Positions 1 through 11,341 of a stretch of DNA of 64,000 bases are shown here, piece after piece (within the stretch, counting starts at the first letter, position 1; each line of letters begins with the position of its first letter). The position numbers were made by a program, and so were the translations under genes. The stretch spans positions 10,126,501-10,190,500 of the forward strand of contig NC_072805.1 in assembly GCF_028583425.1 (NCBI RefSeq), given 5' to 3'. Source of the DNA: Eublepharis macularius. Lineage: Eukaryota > Chordata > Lepidosauria > Squamata > Eublepharidae. Under the pieces are notes generated by a model. That model was not told the origin of the DNA. It did no database searches and worked only from the letters and a program-made list of their open reading frames with translations.

Positions 1-2696
1 AGAAGTAGGAATGTGCAAAGGAGGGGGTCTGCATTCTAGAGAGACAGAAGTAAGGTTCAAAAACAGGTTTTCCCTGATTTTTATGGCTCGGGATTTTCAT
101 TCCACACATCCCTAATAGCTACCTCTTATTGACAGGAGGTGACAAGGCAGAAAAGAAAATTTACTCCCCAAACATTTGCTTTTAGGGAGCAATTTGGGTC
201 TGCTTTTATGATTTATTTCTTCAAGGAGGATGATTTCAGAATGTCCTCGTCAGCGGCTCATTTGTACATTTGCATTTAACCGAATTGTTCAGACCTCTAA
301 AGCTGAAAGAGATTATTTTGAGATTGTTCAGATCATTTTACAAACACTAAGCTGTTTAAAAAGCTAATTAAGAGGTATTACTTTTCCCTGCCGGGTACAG
401 AAGCAGAATAGAATGGCATAGTGTTCTTTGCAACTGAAATGCACCTATCTCCCATCAAAAGGAATACTTTTATAATTATTTAAGTCCAGAAGCATCTTAG
501 AAACCAACTAGATTTCCAGGGTGTAAGCTTTTGAGAGTCAAAGTTCCCTTCGTCATACACGTGAGCCCGTTCTGCACTAGGGATATAACTCCTCACTGTC
601 CCAGAAGTCAAACCAAAAGGCATGAAATTGGCTCGTCTGGGCCCTGTCAGGTCTTGCCAGATAAGCCCCCAAGCACTTCACTAGATACTCGTGTGCAAAA
701 GTTAAATTAGAGCTATATTAGTATCAAGGTACTCAGACAGCATCATTGGCAGAAGTGACGCAAGGTGGGTGAGCAGTGTTAATTATAGGGGGACTCCCGC
801 CCCTGGGAATGGGAGACCCTTAGGGTTTTGGTGTGAAGGGTCCGGGCCTGTGAGAGTAGGGAATGGGGAGGAGTGAATTCACCACAATTCTCAGGGAGGA
901 CTGGCTCCAGCCGGCACTCCAAGGCCACGTTCTCAAGCCGGCTGGGAAATCAATTGTAAAACACCTGAAGATAAGTAGCAATTAAGAGTATCTCAGAGGA
1001 TCAAAGCATTATGCATAAAACCAACCATGACAGATATACAGGGGTGTATCTGACAGGCCCTTTCGCACTTATCAAGGTTAGCCGGAGACTGCCATCTCTC
1101 TCTGGAGCAGGGAGAGCATGCACAGAGGCCAGCTACCTTTTAGACAGAGCTTAATCAAACTGGCAATGAAAGACTGTTCTCACATTAGCCCTGGTAGCTG
1201 CCACCAGTTCCTCTGTCTATCCCTAGGCACTGGAGTAAAGGGACAAATCTCTAAGCCTATCATGGAACTAAAACAGAAAGTCTACCTTGCAAGGTTGTCT
1301 TGTAAGCAAAGTTCTTGGAACAAAATGTTACTCAGTAAGTGGTCCAAGGGTTTCACAAAGCGGGTTCAACAAAGGGATCGTGACTTTGAGGTTTCAGAGT
1401 CAAGAACCACACAAAAGTAAAAATATAATTATTTATTTAAGGTGTAAAGATATTCAGACTAGACACAACAGACCGTGGGGATCAGACAACAAAATCTATA
1501 GCATGTAAGCACTAACTATACATACCACAGTATTCCAGAAAGAAAACAGAAGTTTGGCATAAGAACAAAATATCAGTGTCTCTTTCAAAGAGGCACACAG
1601 GATTTCAGTTGTTCATCACAGCAGACAAAAAGGTATCTACAAGGTCAGTGTGTACTGAGAGCTCCTGTAAGCTCTGTATCTTTCTCTGAGCCTGAACCGA
1701 GATTTAAAATATGGTACCAATTTGAGTCAGAAAAGGCCATTTCCTCCACAGCACCGGTGTTTGGTCAGTCTGGCGCCATTCTTTTTAGTCTCTGCCGTGT
1801 CAAAATGCATCAGGATCGAGGACTGCTGGCACTTTCATCACTGATGCTGTCATCGGTGACATCACAGCGCCAGCCCTTGCCTTTTATTCTGTTTGCCCAA
1901 TATAGAGAGTTGAAGGGCATTGCTGACACTTGACGGCCTATATAATGTTGGAAGCTGAACAAGTTAATGAACCTGAGATGGTATGGCTGGTGTTGTTACA
2001 TCCAGTGATTATGATGTTGGGGTGAATATGGGGATGGAGTGAAATATTCACTCCACCAACGCAATCAGATGAATTGAAGACCGCCCCACTTCCCACGTCC
2101 CAGCATTTGGGAACTGCTCTGACATTGAGGTTTCACACCTTCCATGAGACATGATGCTTCTCTTGGGTTTGCTGCTTTGAGACCTGCTTAATATTATTCA
2201 TACCATTGGAGTTCTCATCCTGTGTGGGTGGTATATCTACTGTTTATATAGCATGTTGCAATAAGGTGTGAAAATGCGTTTGTAGAAGGAAAGCAAGATT
2301 TGCTGGCGGGAAGAAAACTATTATTTATCAATGGACTGCAATGGCATTTTGTTTCTTTCCAGGCAGAGCTCTCTTGGATTTAAGCTTCCCCTAGAGATGG
2401 GAAGACCCACACCTCAGTTCCTGATGGATAAATTGGATGAGCTCACTCAATCGTTCAACCAATATTTTTGATCAGTTTAGCAAAACAGGGAGCTTTAGTC
2501 CTTATAATTCCTTGACCCCCAGGGCTCCCTTCCTGACACATATAGGACTCTCCTTTTTGCCCTGCTATGCATTATGGAGGTTCTGGCAAAGATGATCTCA
2601 TCCATGTTGGGAAAGGTATCACTCTCAGCATCTTTGACTCTTAGATAATAGGACACTTGGGACAGAGCCCTATTTTTTCCCTGCAGATTTGCCATT
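1..2696. other. Intergenic, nothing recognised
   Basis: No convincing exon, RNA gene or known repeat was seen; frames here are short and without family resemblance. Confidence 0.6.
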
Positions 2697-2951
2697 TTGC
2701 CAGTTTGGTGTAGTGATTAAGAGCAGCGGGACTCTAATCTGGACAACCAAGTTTGATTCCCCATTCCACCACCTGAAGCCAGCTGGGTGACCTTGGGCCA
2801 GTCACAGCTCTCTCAGAGCTCTCTCAGCCCCACCCACCTCACAGGGTGATTGTTGTGGGGATAATAATAACATACTTTGTAAATCGCTCTGAGTGGGTGT
2901 TAAGTTGTCCTGAAGGACAGTATATAAATCGAATTTTGTTGTTGTTGTTGC
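2697..2951 (+). mobile_element. tRNA-derived SINE (family 1) with L2-like tail
   Basis: tRNA-like head with A box (TGTAGTGATTAAGAGC) and B box (GTTTGATTCCC), a middle TGGGTGACCTTGGGCCAGTC...CCACCTCACAGGGTG, and a tail GTAAATCGCTCTGAGTGGGT ...GGACAGTATATAAATCG ending in (GTT)n. Confidence 0.88.
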
Positions 2952-3267
2952 TATTTTTCATTGTACCAAGGAATTGACGTGGTGTATTGGTGTGGTGTCC
3001 ATTAACTGAGTGAAAAATAGGGGCTCTCACCCTTATTTATTTAAAACAATTTTATTCATTCCTGCCTTTCTACCCAGTTAGTGCCCTCAGGGCAGCAAAC
3101 TGTTAAAAAGACATATGTAACTGCAGTTAAAACATAAACATGAGTGGGGGAGGGGAGGAGTAAGGGAATGCAAAACAAAACCAAAGTCTTCATCCACTGG
3201 TGGGAAACAATGATAGACAGGGGGACAAATGAGTCTTCTTGGAGAGGAAGTTCTGCAGTTTTGGTGC

Positions 3268-3400
3268 CACAGAATCACAGAGTTGGAAGGGGCCACACAG
3301 ACCCTCTAGTCCAACCCCCTGCCCAATGCAGGATGAGCCTAAAGCATCCCTGGCAAATATTCATCCACAACCAAGAAGGCCTTTCCTTAGGTTGCCACCC
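3268..3400 (-). mobile_element. CR1-like LINE 3' end fragment
   Basis: AGAATCACAGAGTTGGAAGG and CTAGTCCAACCCCCTGCCCA ATGCAGG are the reverse complement of the CR1 3' end found in birds and reptiles. Confidence 0.75.
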
Positions 3401-3439
3401 ATCTAGTATCAGATGGCAGGGCTTCCAAAGATAACTATA

Positions 3440-3660
3440 GCAGTCTGGTATGTTCATGTGGAAGTAGGTGATCCTGAAGGTAAGCAAGTTCCAGGCAGTA
3501 TAGGCTTTTAAAGGTCAATACCAGCACCTTGAATTGCACTTGAAAGGAAATTGGGAGCCAGTATAGATGGAACTGGACTGGAAAAATATGGTCCCTACAG
3601 CCCAATCCAGTCAACATCCCGACTGCACCATTCTGCAGCAATTGATGTTTACAAACCCCC
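3440..3660 (-). pseudogene. L2-like LINE C-terminal fragment
   Basis: The minus strand encodes FHLYWLPISFQVQFKVLVLT FKSLY...LAYLQDHLLP, equivalent to the LHWLPVEYRITFKVLVLTYK block of the L2 at 21470-21550. Confidence 0.7.
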
Positions 3661-3850
3661 TCCAAGGAAGGGTTGCAAACTTGGGTTTGGGAAATTCCTG
3701 GAGTTTGGGGATGGAACCAGGGGAGGGTGGGGTATGAGGAGGGGAGAGGCCTCAGCAGGGTATAATGCCATAGAGTCCACCTTCCAAAAGCAGCCATTTT
3801 CTCCAGGGCAACTGACCTCTGTCATTTGGCAGTTGGCAACTCTACTTCAC
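3660..3850 (-). repeat. Dispersed repeat (GGGTTGCCAGC family)
   Basis: Reverse complement of the family seen at 8245 and 30013: TCAGCAGGGTATAATGCCAT AGAGTCCACC, GCCATTTTCTCCAGGGCAAC. Confidence 0.7.
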
Positions 3851-3896
3851 GGGCAGTCCCAGGTAGAGTGCATTGCAGCAATCTAATCTATATGTT

Positions 3897-4581
3897 CAGC
3901 AATATAATCTATAAATCATCAACCAACAGGGAGACTTAAATGAGGAAACCAGGAGACCAAGACTTGGAAGAGCAGCTGTGAGAAAACTAGAAAAGATCCT
4001 TAAAGCTAAAGATGTCTCTCTGGGAACCAAGATCAAGATAATCCAAACAATGTTATTCCCCATTATACTGTATGGATGTGAAAGTTGGGCAGTGAAGAAA
4101 GCTGACAGAAAGAAAGTAGATTCATTTGAAATGTGGTACTGGAGGAGAGTTTTGTGGATACCACGGACAACCAAAAAGACAAATAAGTGGGTAGTACTGT
4201 AGATCAAATCAAGCCTGAATTCTCCCTAGAAGCTAAAATGACAAAACTGAGGCTATCATACTTTGGTCACATCATGAGAAGACAAGATTCTCTGGAAAAA
4301 AATAATGCTAGGAAAAGTGAAAGGCAGTGTCAGTTTATGGAATTCAAGTTACTCTGATCTCATCTCTGCTATCTCTGATAGCAGGCATGACAGGCAGTAA
4401 GAAAAGAGGAAGGCCCAAAGTGAGATTGCTGGACTTGCTAAAAGAAGCCACGTCCTCCAGTTTGCAGGATCTGAGCAAGTCTGTTAATGATAGGACATTT
4501 TGGAGGTCTTTCCTTCTAGGGTCACCATAGGTCAGATGTGACTTGACGTTACATAACACACACACACACACACACACACAC
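3897..4581 (+). mobile_element. BovB/RTE LINE 3' fragment with 12-bp target duplication
   Basis: 5'-truncated BovB copy. It encodes the region after the RT (IKIIQTMLFPIILYGCESWAVKK...), followed by the GKRGRPK-like stretch and the typical 3' end GGTCACCATAGGTCAG...ACTTGACG...ACATAACA and a (CA)n tail at 4556-4582. The 12 bases AATCTATATGTT flank it at 3885-3896 and 4582-4593. A stop and frame changes show it is dead. BovB is abundant in squamates and known for horizontal transfer between squamates and ruminants. Confidence 0.88.
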
Positions 4582-5236
4582 AATCTATATGTTACCACAG
4601 CAGCTAGATCTTTTCTACCTGGGAAGGACTGAAGCTGGTAGAAGGCATTCCTGGCCACCTGCTTATCCCGCAGGAGGCCTGGGTCCAGCAGTAGAGGCGG
4701 GTGCTGAGAACATCTTCATTTCAGTTTCAAATATGGGGGTTTCAACCAGACCACTTGCACCTCACCCAGCAGCAGTTTTCCTCACAATAATGGAACAAGT
4801 GTCCTGATGGGAATGGGTAGGAGAGGGGCAGCCCACATCCAACCCAACCCAACTCAAAACAAAAGAACCCAAGATGCACATTCCCTCTTCCCTCCAATGG
4901 AGAATTAAAAAAAGTTTCTGAAGCCAATAAGCAGATAAGCAGGAAGGGGGCCGTGCTTCTCCCCTTGCAAAGACCCAACTGGCCGGGAGTCAGTGTCATC
5001 GCCCAGGTAGTGCTGCAAAAAAAAGAAAAAAAGCGCTCATGCGCACATCCCTCCATCCCTCCAATGGAGTTAATTAGGTGGTATTGTTATAACGGTGCTC
5101 CCCCCTTGGGATCCAATTGGTACAATACCATTAAGGAAAACAAGATGCTGCCAGCCCGTTGCCTGCCTGCCTTCCTGCATGTTAAGAACCAAAATAAAAC
5201 ACACACACTTTTGGATAGGAGGGTGTTTGTTACAAC

Positions 5237-5361
5237 TCAGGGCCAAGCTACACATGACGAATGACACTTGAACGGCAAGTGGATTGAGTGGAGGGCAAGT
5301 GAACAGGGAGAAATACACTTGCCGTTCAAGTGTCATTCGTCATGTGTAGCTTGGCCCTCAG
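5237..5361. mobile_element. Small foldback element
   Basis: GGGCCAAGCTACACATGACG, AATGACACTTGAACGGCAAG and their exact complement bracket a loop of about 35 bases. Related in its termini to the GCTACAAGTGAC group. Confidence 0.85.
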
Positions 5362-5544
5362 TTTCTCATATTTGGTTCACTGTTCTGGATGCTACTTTAA
5401 CAAAACAAAACAGTGACTTCCAGGCTCTTTTCTTTCAATATCCACACCTCTACCCAGCAGTACTCCCAAGCTACAATCCTGCTCCTTTGGGAGGGTTGCA
5501 ACCCCATCCCGAACAGGGAACACCTCAGTTCTCTGATTAGTCTT

Positions 5545-5675
5545 CGGTCCACTAGTAGCAGTAGAAAACAGCAAGAGTCCAGTCCATAAGACTAACAAAA
5601 TGAGTGGTAAGTGCTACTGGACTCTTGCTCTTTTCTACTGCTACAAACAGACAAACACGGTTACCCATCTTGATT
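5545..5675. repeat. Small foldback of the AGTCCAGTAGCACC family
   Basis: GTAGCAGTAGAAAACAGCAA and GAGTCCAGT on the left pair with ACTGGACTC, TTGCTCTTTTCTACTGCTAC on the right, with a 25-30 base loop; then ACAGACAAACACGGTTACCC as in the 41.6-kb copy. Confidence 0.7.
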
Positions 5676-5732
5676 TATGTCCACCAGTAGCTTCCTCCAT
5701 ATTGTCCCTTTGGAGTGGGGCTGTAGCTTAGA

Positions 5733-5935
5733 GCTAAGCTACAAGAGATGAATTACATGAGGATGTGGACATGAAGGGAGTCGCGATGTTAGCCGGGAAG
5801 CTGAGTTTTAAAAGAGATCAGAAGGCTTTGTCAGTTTCCCCTCTCTACAGAGCCTGAAAAGATCACTCCTCAGAGGGTTTGTTAATTTCCTCTTTGCCTC
5901 CCTAAGGCTTTGTCAGTTTCAACCTCCCCTTCTAG
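5733..5935. repeat. Partial relative of the CTACAC/CTACAAG foldback group
   Basis: Contains GATGTTAGCCGGGAAGCTGAG and repeated AAGGCTTTGTCAGTTTC segments (5824 and 5906) seen in direct orientation. No intact arms. Confidence 0.45.
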
Positions 5936-6358
5936 GAACCTTGTCTCCCAGCCCGAAGTCCAAAAAGCTGTCCAGAAGGATATCATGGTTGATAGTATCA
6001 AAAATGAGTGATCCAGGAAAATGGGCAGGGAGAGGCATCCCCGAAGCATACAAGAACACATATGAAACTGCCTTATATTGAGTGAGACCATTGCTCCATC
6101 AGGTCAGTAGCAGCTCTCTAGAGGCTCAGGCAGAGGTCCTTCACATCACTTGCTACCTTGTCCTTATAACTGGTGATGCTGGGAATTGAACCTGAGAACT
6201 TTGCATGCAAAGTGGAGGCTCTTCCACTGAGCCACAATCCCTCCCCTAACGATGCAGTCATCAACCAGAACAACAAAGACTGCCTCAGTCCCATAACCTC
6301 TGGTGTAAAAAAAAGAAAAACACCACCGTAACAATCTAACGGTTAACACTCTTTACTC

Positions 6359-6590
6359 TGAGAGCCAAACTACGCCTGATGCTATTTGGACACTTGTCAG
6401 CTTCCCTCAAATTTTGATGGGAAATGTAGGCGTCCTGGTCTTGCAGCTTGGCTCTCTGCCTGCTGTCCAATGGACGTTTCAACTGTCACTTGTCCAAATT
6501 CCACCAAGCTGCCTACATTTCCCATCAAAACTTGAGGGAAGCTGACAAGTGTCCAACTAGTGTCAGGCGTCACTTGTAGTTTGGCCCTTC
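6359..6590. mobile_element. Foldback element (same family as 36654)
   Basis: Inverted arms with GACACTTGTCAGCTTCCCTC, ATGGGAAATGTAGG and their complements, and a central segment AGCTTGGCTCTCTGCCTGCT. The termini are diverged (GAGAGCCAAACTACGCCTGA and complement). Confidence 0.82.
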
Positions 6591-8244
6591 AGTTCCACTT
6601 TTTAAACAAACCAATAGAATATATAACCACTTGTCAGTGCCTATTCATATACAAGTCAGGTAACAACACTTTTCCGGAAACATAGTCATAAGAGGATGGC
6701 CTGTATTATAATCCTTAAGTAAGTATAATTCTATTAATAAGTCCACTAATTTATTTTTTGCAGGAGAAATTCATCATTCCAGACACCGTCCAACGAGGGG
6801 CCTGGTTCGTTGTTGCCTGGTTTCCTGCCGCTTTCTCAAGAACGTGGTCTGCAACTCCTTGCATATGCTGTAAACCTAACCACAAAGATTCCAACACCAA
6901 CTTTCCAATAAATATATCATTAAATGCAATAAATAAAATAGAATATTAAAACTTACAATACAGGTGTCATGTCCACTAGTTATATCATCCAAAGGCTTCT
7001 CTCAAATGTATTTAATGATTGCATCCAGTAAGTGCTCCTATATGTCTCCAAAGGATTTAAAGTGATAGATGCAAAATCAACAAGGATCAATCCATTTTTT
7101 TTTCTGCAGAGTTGCTATCCATTCTACCAAGAAGCTGAAGAGGTGCATTGGCTTGCTGTGTGGTTTGGTGTCCATTAGCTGAGCAATGGACACCATCCTT
7201 TATAGAGAAATACATGTACTTTGCCAGAGAGAGAGTGAAATCTGCCTTCGTAGCACTTCTTTGCCAAGCACATGTTGCCAGATAAGAAGAAAGGGTCGTC
7301 TACTCAGACAGTAATCTTCATGAGCTGTTTATCCTGCCAAGAAATAACTCTCGTGCCTTCGCCCTGCCAATTCTCCTTTGAGATTTTTGTGCCAAAAATT
7401 CAAGACATGCATTCTTTCCTGCCAAGTAAGCTGGCCCTTGTAATTTTCCAGGGAGCACTTTCAGCTGTGTCTGTGTCATTTCCATATTTGCCTCTTTTGA
7501 GCCATAAGCTGCCATGTGATCCTACATTCACCTTTTCATGTAACCTTCCATTCATGTCGTTCCTCCCACATGCCCATTGACTAGCATGTGAGTGTAGAGG
7601 TATCCTTTGGGTCTTAAAGAAAAAACTCATCGCTGTTAGAGTTGGGCATGCACGCATGCGCCTGCACACGCGCACACACACCTTCAAGGTTTAGAAATCT
7701 ACTCTATGCTGTTCTGATATTAGTCATAAAGATAGAATGGGTCTCTGCTTAAAACAGATTAATTTTGAGGGTGCTTGTTAGACTTGGAGATTAATCCGAA
7801 CCAGTGAGGTTGTGGTCTAGGGGCTTTCCTGTGGTTTAAACTCACCAAGAACACCAATCCTGACAGCAGGGAGTGCTACCAAAGGCCACCATCTTAGTAG
7901 GGTGGAGTTTGCTCTTCTCCACAAAAGGATCCACTTCAGATTTGATGCATTTGTTTCCCCTTTCTTCCATCATGGACTTCAGGGTGGTTTATATGTGGTT
8001 CCCAGAAGGTGGTTCACACCCAGACACACCCAGAATGGTTTCACTTCAGCCAGGGTCATTTTACAGCAATCGGCCAAAGTCCTTGGGGTCTCTCCTTGCC
8101 ATGATGCTTCCACAACTGATCATCATCTTTGTTCTTCCAGCAATCAATGGTGCTGGACATGTTCAGAATGGCTGTTCTCACAACACCACCTTGTTTCAGG
8201 ATCAAAGCTCTTGTCTGAATGCCTGCATAACCCACCGAATTGCT
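6591..8244. other. Intergenic, no gene seen
   Basis: AT-rich unique-looking sequence, with a short CA/CG-alternating stretch near 7650-7682. The 126-codon frame at 7873 has no recognisable domain. Confidence 0.55.
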
Positions 8245-8411
8245 AACCACTGAGAACTGCACTACGACTGGGATCAGTTCCTCTGAAGAAAATGGCCGCT
8301 TTGGAGGGCCATTTGGCTCTATGGCATCATACCCTGCTGAAGTCCCTCTCCTCCCCACCCCCACCCCCAAATCTCTAAGAATACCCCAACCTGGAGATGG
8401 CAACCCTAAGA
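8245..8411 (+). repeat. Dispersed repeat (GGGTTGCCAGC family)
   Basis: ATCAGTTCCTCTGAAGAAAA TGGCCGC, CTCTATGGCATCATACCCTG, ending GGAGATGGCAACCCT. Confidence 0.7.
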
Positions 8412-10581
8412 ACACACCATATGTAAATTATGCTGTGACATTCCCCATTCTATAACTCCTATAATACCTGACTAATTTTTACCAGATCAGGAAAATCATG
8501 ACCTGGGGAATAATCCTAGATTTTTGATGCTATTTCAATAATAAAAACAAAATGTGAAAGGGATGTCTTCCCTGCTTATTAAAAAAAATAAAAATAAATT
8601 GCTGGGCTGCAAGAGGAACATTTGACTACAGCCTGCAGTTTACAGGAAACTTCCGGTGAAATCCACTTTGAGAGTTGTTATAACATAGTGTCTATAACAG
8701 CATGCTGGGAAAACACAGGTTTGAATATCTGCTCCGTCAAAAACTCACAGCGTGGCTTTATCAGGCAAGCCACTCAGCCCCCCGCTTCTGCAGTTTGGGG
8801 ATTCTTTATGGAATCTTGATAAGGTTTACGGTGCACTTGAAATATGCTCCATTAATACTAAGTTATGCGATTATTAACTGCCCCACACACTGTGATTAAA
8901 TACAAAATGTGTTAAGTGAAAAAGCATTTTATAGCAAAATAAGACATTAAAGGCAGGGGGTAACAACACTGACAATACATGGCTGAGCCTAAGCTCTTTA
9001 CAAAGTTCACTTGAAATTCTATATCAATATTATTGATCTTAAATTGTTAATATACAAATTAAACAGAAATGCAGCAAGGATATATCCTTGTTTCACTCCT
9101 TTATTCCGTGCTATAGCTCTAGTTAGTTCACCAGGTGGACCACATCTTACTTGAGCTGTAGGCAGATCATATAATTGTTGAATCAAAAATAAAAGATGCT
9201 TGGCAAAATATGATTTCTTCAGCTTGTCTCATAACCTCTGCCTAGGCACTGAGTCAAAGGCAAGCTAAAACTGAATTATTCAGGAGTGCTTTCCTTACAC
9301 AGGGAATAGGGCTGTACCATTAGGAAATGGTTTAAAGAAATGTTTTGATAAAGGCTGTTACTGTCATTTCTTATGTCATGTCCAATTGTGTATTTATGTA
9401 ATCTATACACTATAGAATTGTTTATTGACTGTCCCTGCTGTTGATGGTATGGACTTATACTTTAATTTGCCTTCAATGAAAAAGTGGACTATAAAGAATG
9501 TAAATAAATAAATCCCACATGTACATGCATACATCTGTTTGTAAGAAAGAGCTAGTATGTGTTCACCTTACAAATGAAAGCAGGGACCAGTATGCAGATA
9601 AATGTGGGGTTTCAACTGCATATGTGTTGAATGTAACATGACGTTACTCAAGTTATGTATAAAGAAAAGGAAGACTGTAAATGCACTCACTGTAAAGTGT
9701 GATCAGGGCTAAACTCTTTCTCCACCACTGTTGTCACTGACTGACAGGGTGTAAGAATGACTCAGCTTGGCTCCTGCTTCCTTCTCACTGGATCTTTATG
9801 TTCCACATTGGCAAATCATGCCTGTGTGAAGCACATGTCTCTGTCTCACTTAGCTTTCACCCCAGGAAAGCTCCCACAAGAATCCATGAGTGAGGGTTGC
9901 TTAAGAAGGAATCATTTCTGATGCAGGATCAAAATAATCTGTCGGCACAGACTATTAATGAACACAATGTTCAGGAGACAATTTGATGGAGGTTGTGTCT
10001 TAAATTCCCTTCAGTTCAATTCTGCCTGCAGCCTCTAGCCTTTCTTTCAACATACTAATTGTGTCCTTCACAGCAACAATGGGTTCTTGTCAAGAAGATT
10101 GCCAGTCAAAGGCTTGACACACACAGAAATAAGCCCCGTTCGACAAAGCTGAGGGTGGGTGACCCTGGGCCAACCACACACGTCCAGCTTACCCTGTGTC
10201 ACAGAGTTGGTGTGAGGATAAAACAGAAGAAAGGACAACAATGCAAGTTGCTTTGTGTCAGACTATGGAATCCCAGTTATCTAGAGTTCGTCTCCCCCCT
10301 TCTGCAAGAAGCACAAGGTCTCTTGATTTCAAAAGGTTTATTGGAAGATTATGCTGAGGATACAGGGGTCCATGATCCAAGGACTTGAGGCCCTTGGCTG
10401 AACCAAAGCTTTGTTGAGAATGACACATAAAATGAAAGTAACAACACTCAAACACCCCTTCCCAGCCTCCCCCCTTAGTCCTGTCTAGAAGGCCTGGGAA
10501 GGCGAGGACATCAAGGTCGGCCGGGCTGATAAGAGTTCTTCGTTCCCATGGATATAGGCGGCCTGGGCAGCACCTGGGCCT
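8412..10581. other. Intergenic apart from an R4-like fragment
   Basis: AATAAATAAAT near 9500 may be an old retroposon tail. No gene seen. Confidence 0.5.
9020..9290 (-). pseudogene. R4-like LINE fragment, short and degraded
   Basis: The minus strand encodes a KGVKQGYILAAFLFN-like stretch around 9075-9115, matching the motif block of the better preserved copy at 38681-38899. The remainder corresponds to neighbouring palm sequence with frame damage. Confidence 0.55.
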
Positions 10582-10880
10582 GGAGGGAGAGAACTAAATA
10601 ACTACAGATTATAACACGAGAACATGGCGTAGCTTTGGCTTGAGAACTGACATTCTGCCTCCCTTAAGACCCCGCCAATCACCCTTCTGCCCCTGCTTTT
10701 CCTGGGTACTTTTTATGGAACTTAGCAACCAGTCTAGGAGCATTTACATGAGAAGCTTCTACCCACTCACGAAACCCTTCCTCAAAGTCTTTCTATCTGG
10801 GACTGGAGGGAGAGAAATAACTACAGATTATAACAGGAGAACATGGCATAGCTGTGGCTTGAGAACTGACATTCTGACAT
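10582..10880. repeat. Pair of direct repeats of about 70 bp
   Basis: 10582-10655 and 10803-10878 share GGAGGGAGAGAA, ATAACTACAGATTATAACA, GAGAACATGGC, TAGCT, GGCTTGAGAACTGACATTCT with small differences; 147 bases lie between them. Confidence 0.85.
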
Positions 10881-10944
10881 TTGAGTTCCTATTAGGGAGA
10901 AAGGTGGGGCATAAATGTAGGCAAGTAGTAAGTAGAGAACACTC

Positions 10945-11140
10945 TCAAGTCATAGCTGACTTATGACGACCCCTAGTGGGGTTTTCGTGGCAAGAGACTA
11001 ACGGAGGTGGTCTGCTATTGCCTGCCCCTGCAGCCCTGGTCTTTGATGGAGGTCTCCCATCCAATTAGTAACCAAGGCTGACCCTGCTTAGTTTCTGAGA
11101 TCTGATAAGATCAGGCTCACTTGGGATATCCAGGTCAGGG
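10945..11140 (-). mobile_element. 5S-rRNA-derived SINE with BovB-like tail
   Basis: The minus strand reads GATCTTATCAGATCTCAGAA, ACTAAGCAGGGTC, AGCCTTGGTTACTAATTGG and ATGGGAGACC, the 5S rRNA internal-promoter region, then GGCAGGCAATAGCAGACCAC and a tail GGGGTCGTCATAAGTCAGC like the BovB 3' end. This structure is the 5S-Sauria/RTE SINE type. Confidence 0.85.
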
Positions 11141-11161
11141 TCTAAATGAAATCCTGCCCTC

Positions 11162-11341
11162 CAGTCATAGCTTATGGCGACCCCTGGTGGTGTTTTCATG
11201 GCTAGATACTAACAGAGGTGGTTTGCCATTGCCTGCCTCTGCAACCCTGGTTTCCTCATCCGATTACTAACCAAAGCTGACCCTGCTTAACTTCTGAGAT
11301 CTGATGAGATCAGGCTCACCTGGGATATCCAGGTCAGGGCA
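11162..11341 (-). mobile_element. Second 5S-rRNA-derived SINE, same orientation
   Basis: Same plan as the neighbour at 10945, 21 bases away: 5S-like AGATCTCAGAAGTTAAGCAG and GGATGAG, then GGCAGGCAATGGCAAACCAC and a GGGGTCGCCATAAG tail. The two differ at many bases and by a small deletion, so they are independent or anciently duplicated copies. Confidence 0.83.

Noticed and set aside
2697..2780. Possible tRNA gene
   Set aside because: The A and B boxes belong to a SINE head; the sequence does not fold into a clean cloverleaf and continues into the SINE body.
7873..8253. 126-codon frame as a gene
   Set aside because: No recognisable domain, no splice context, overlaps a second frame of similar length and runs into a dispersed repeat.
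10945..11341. Possible genuine 5S rRNA genes
   Set aside because: Only part of 5S is present, diverged, and joined to SINE middle and BovB-like tail sequence; these are retroposons.
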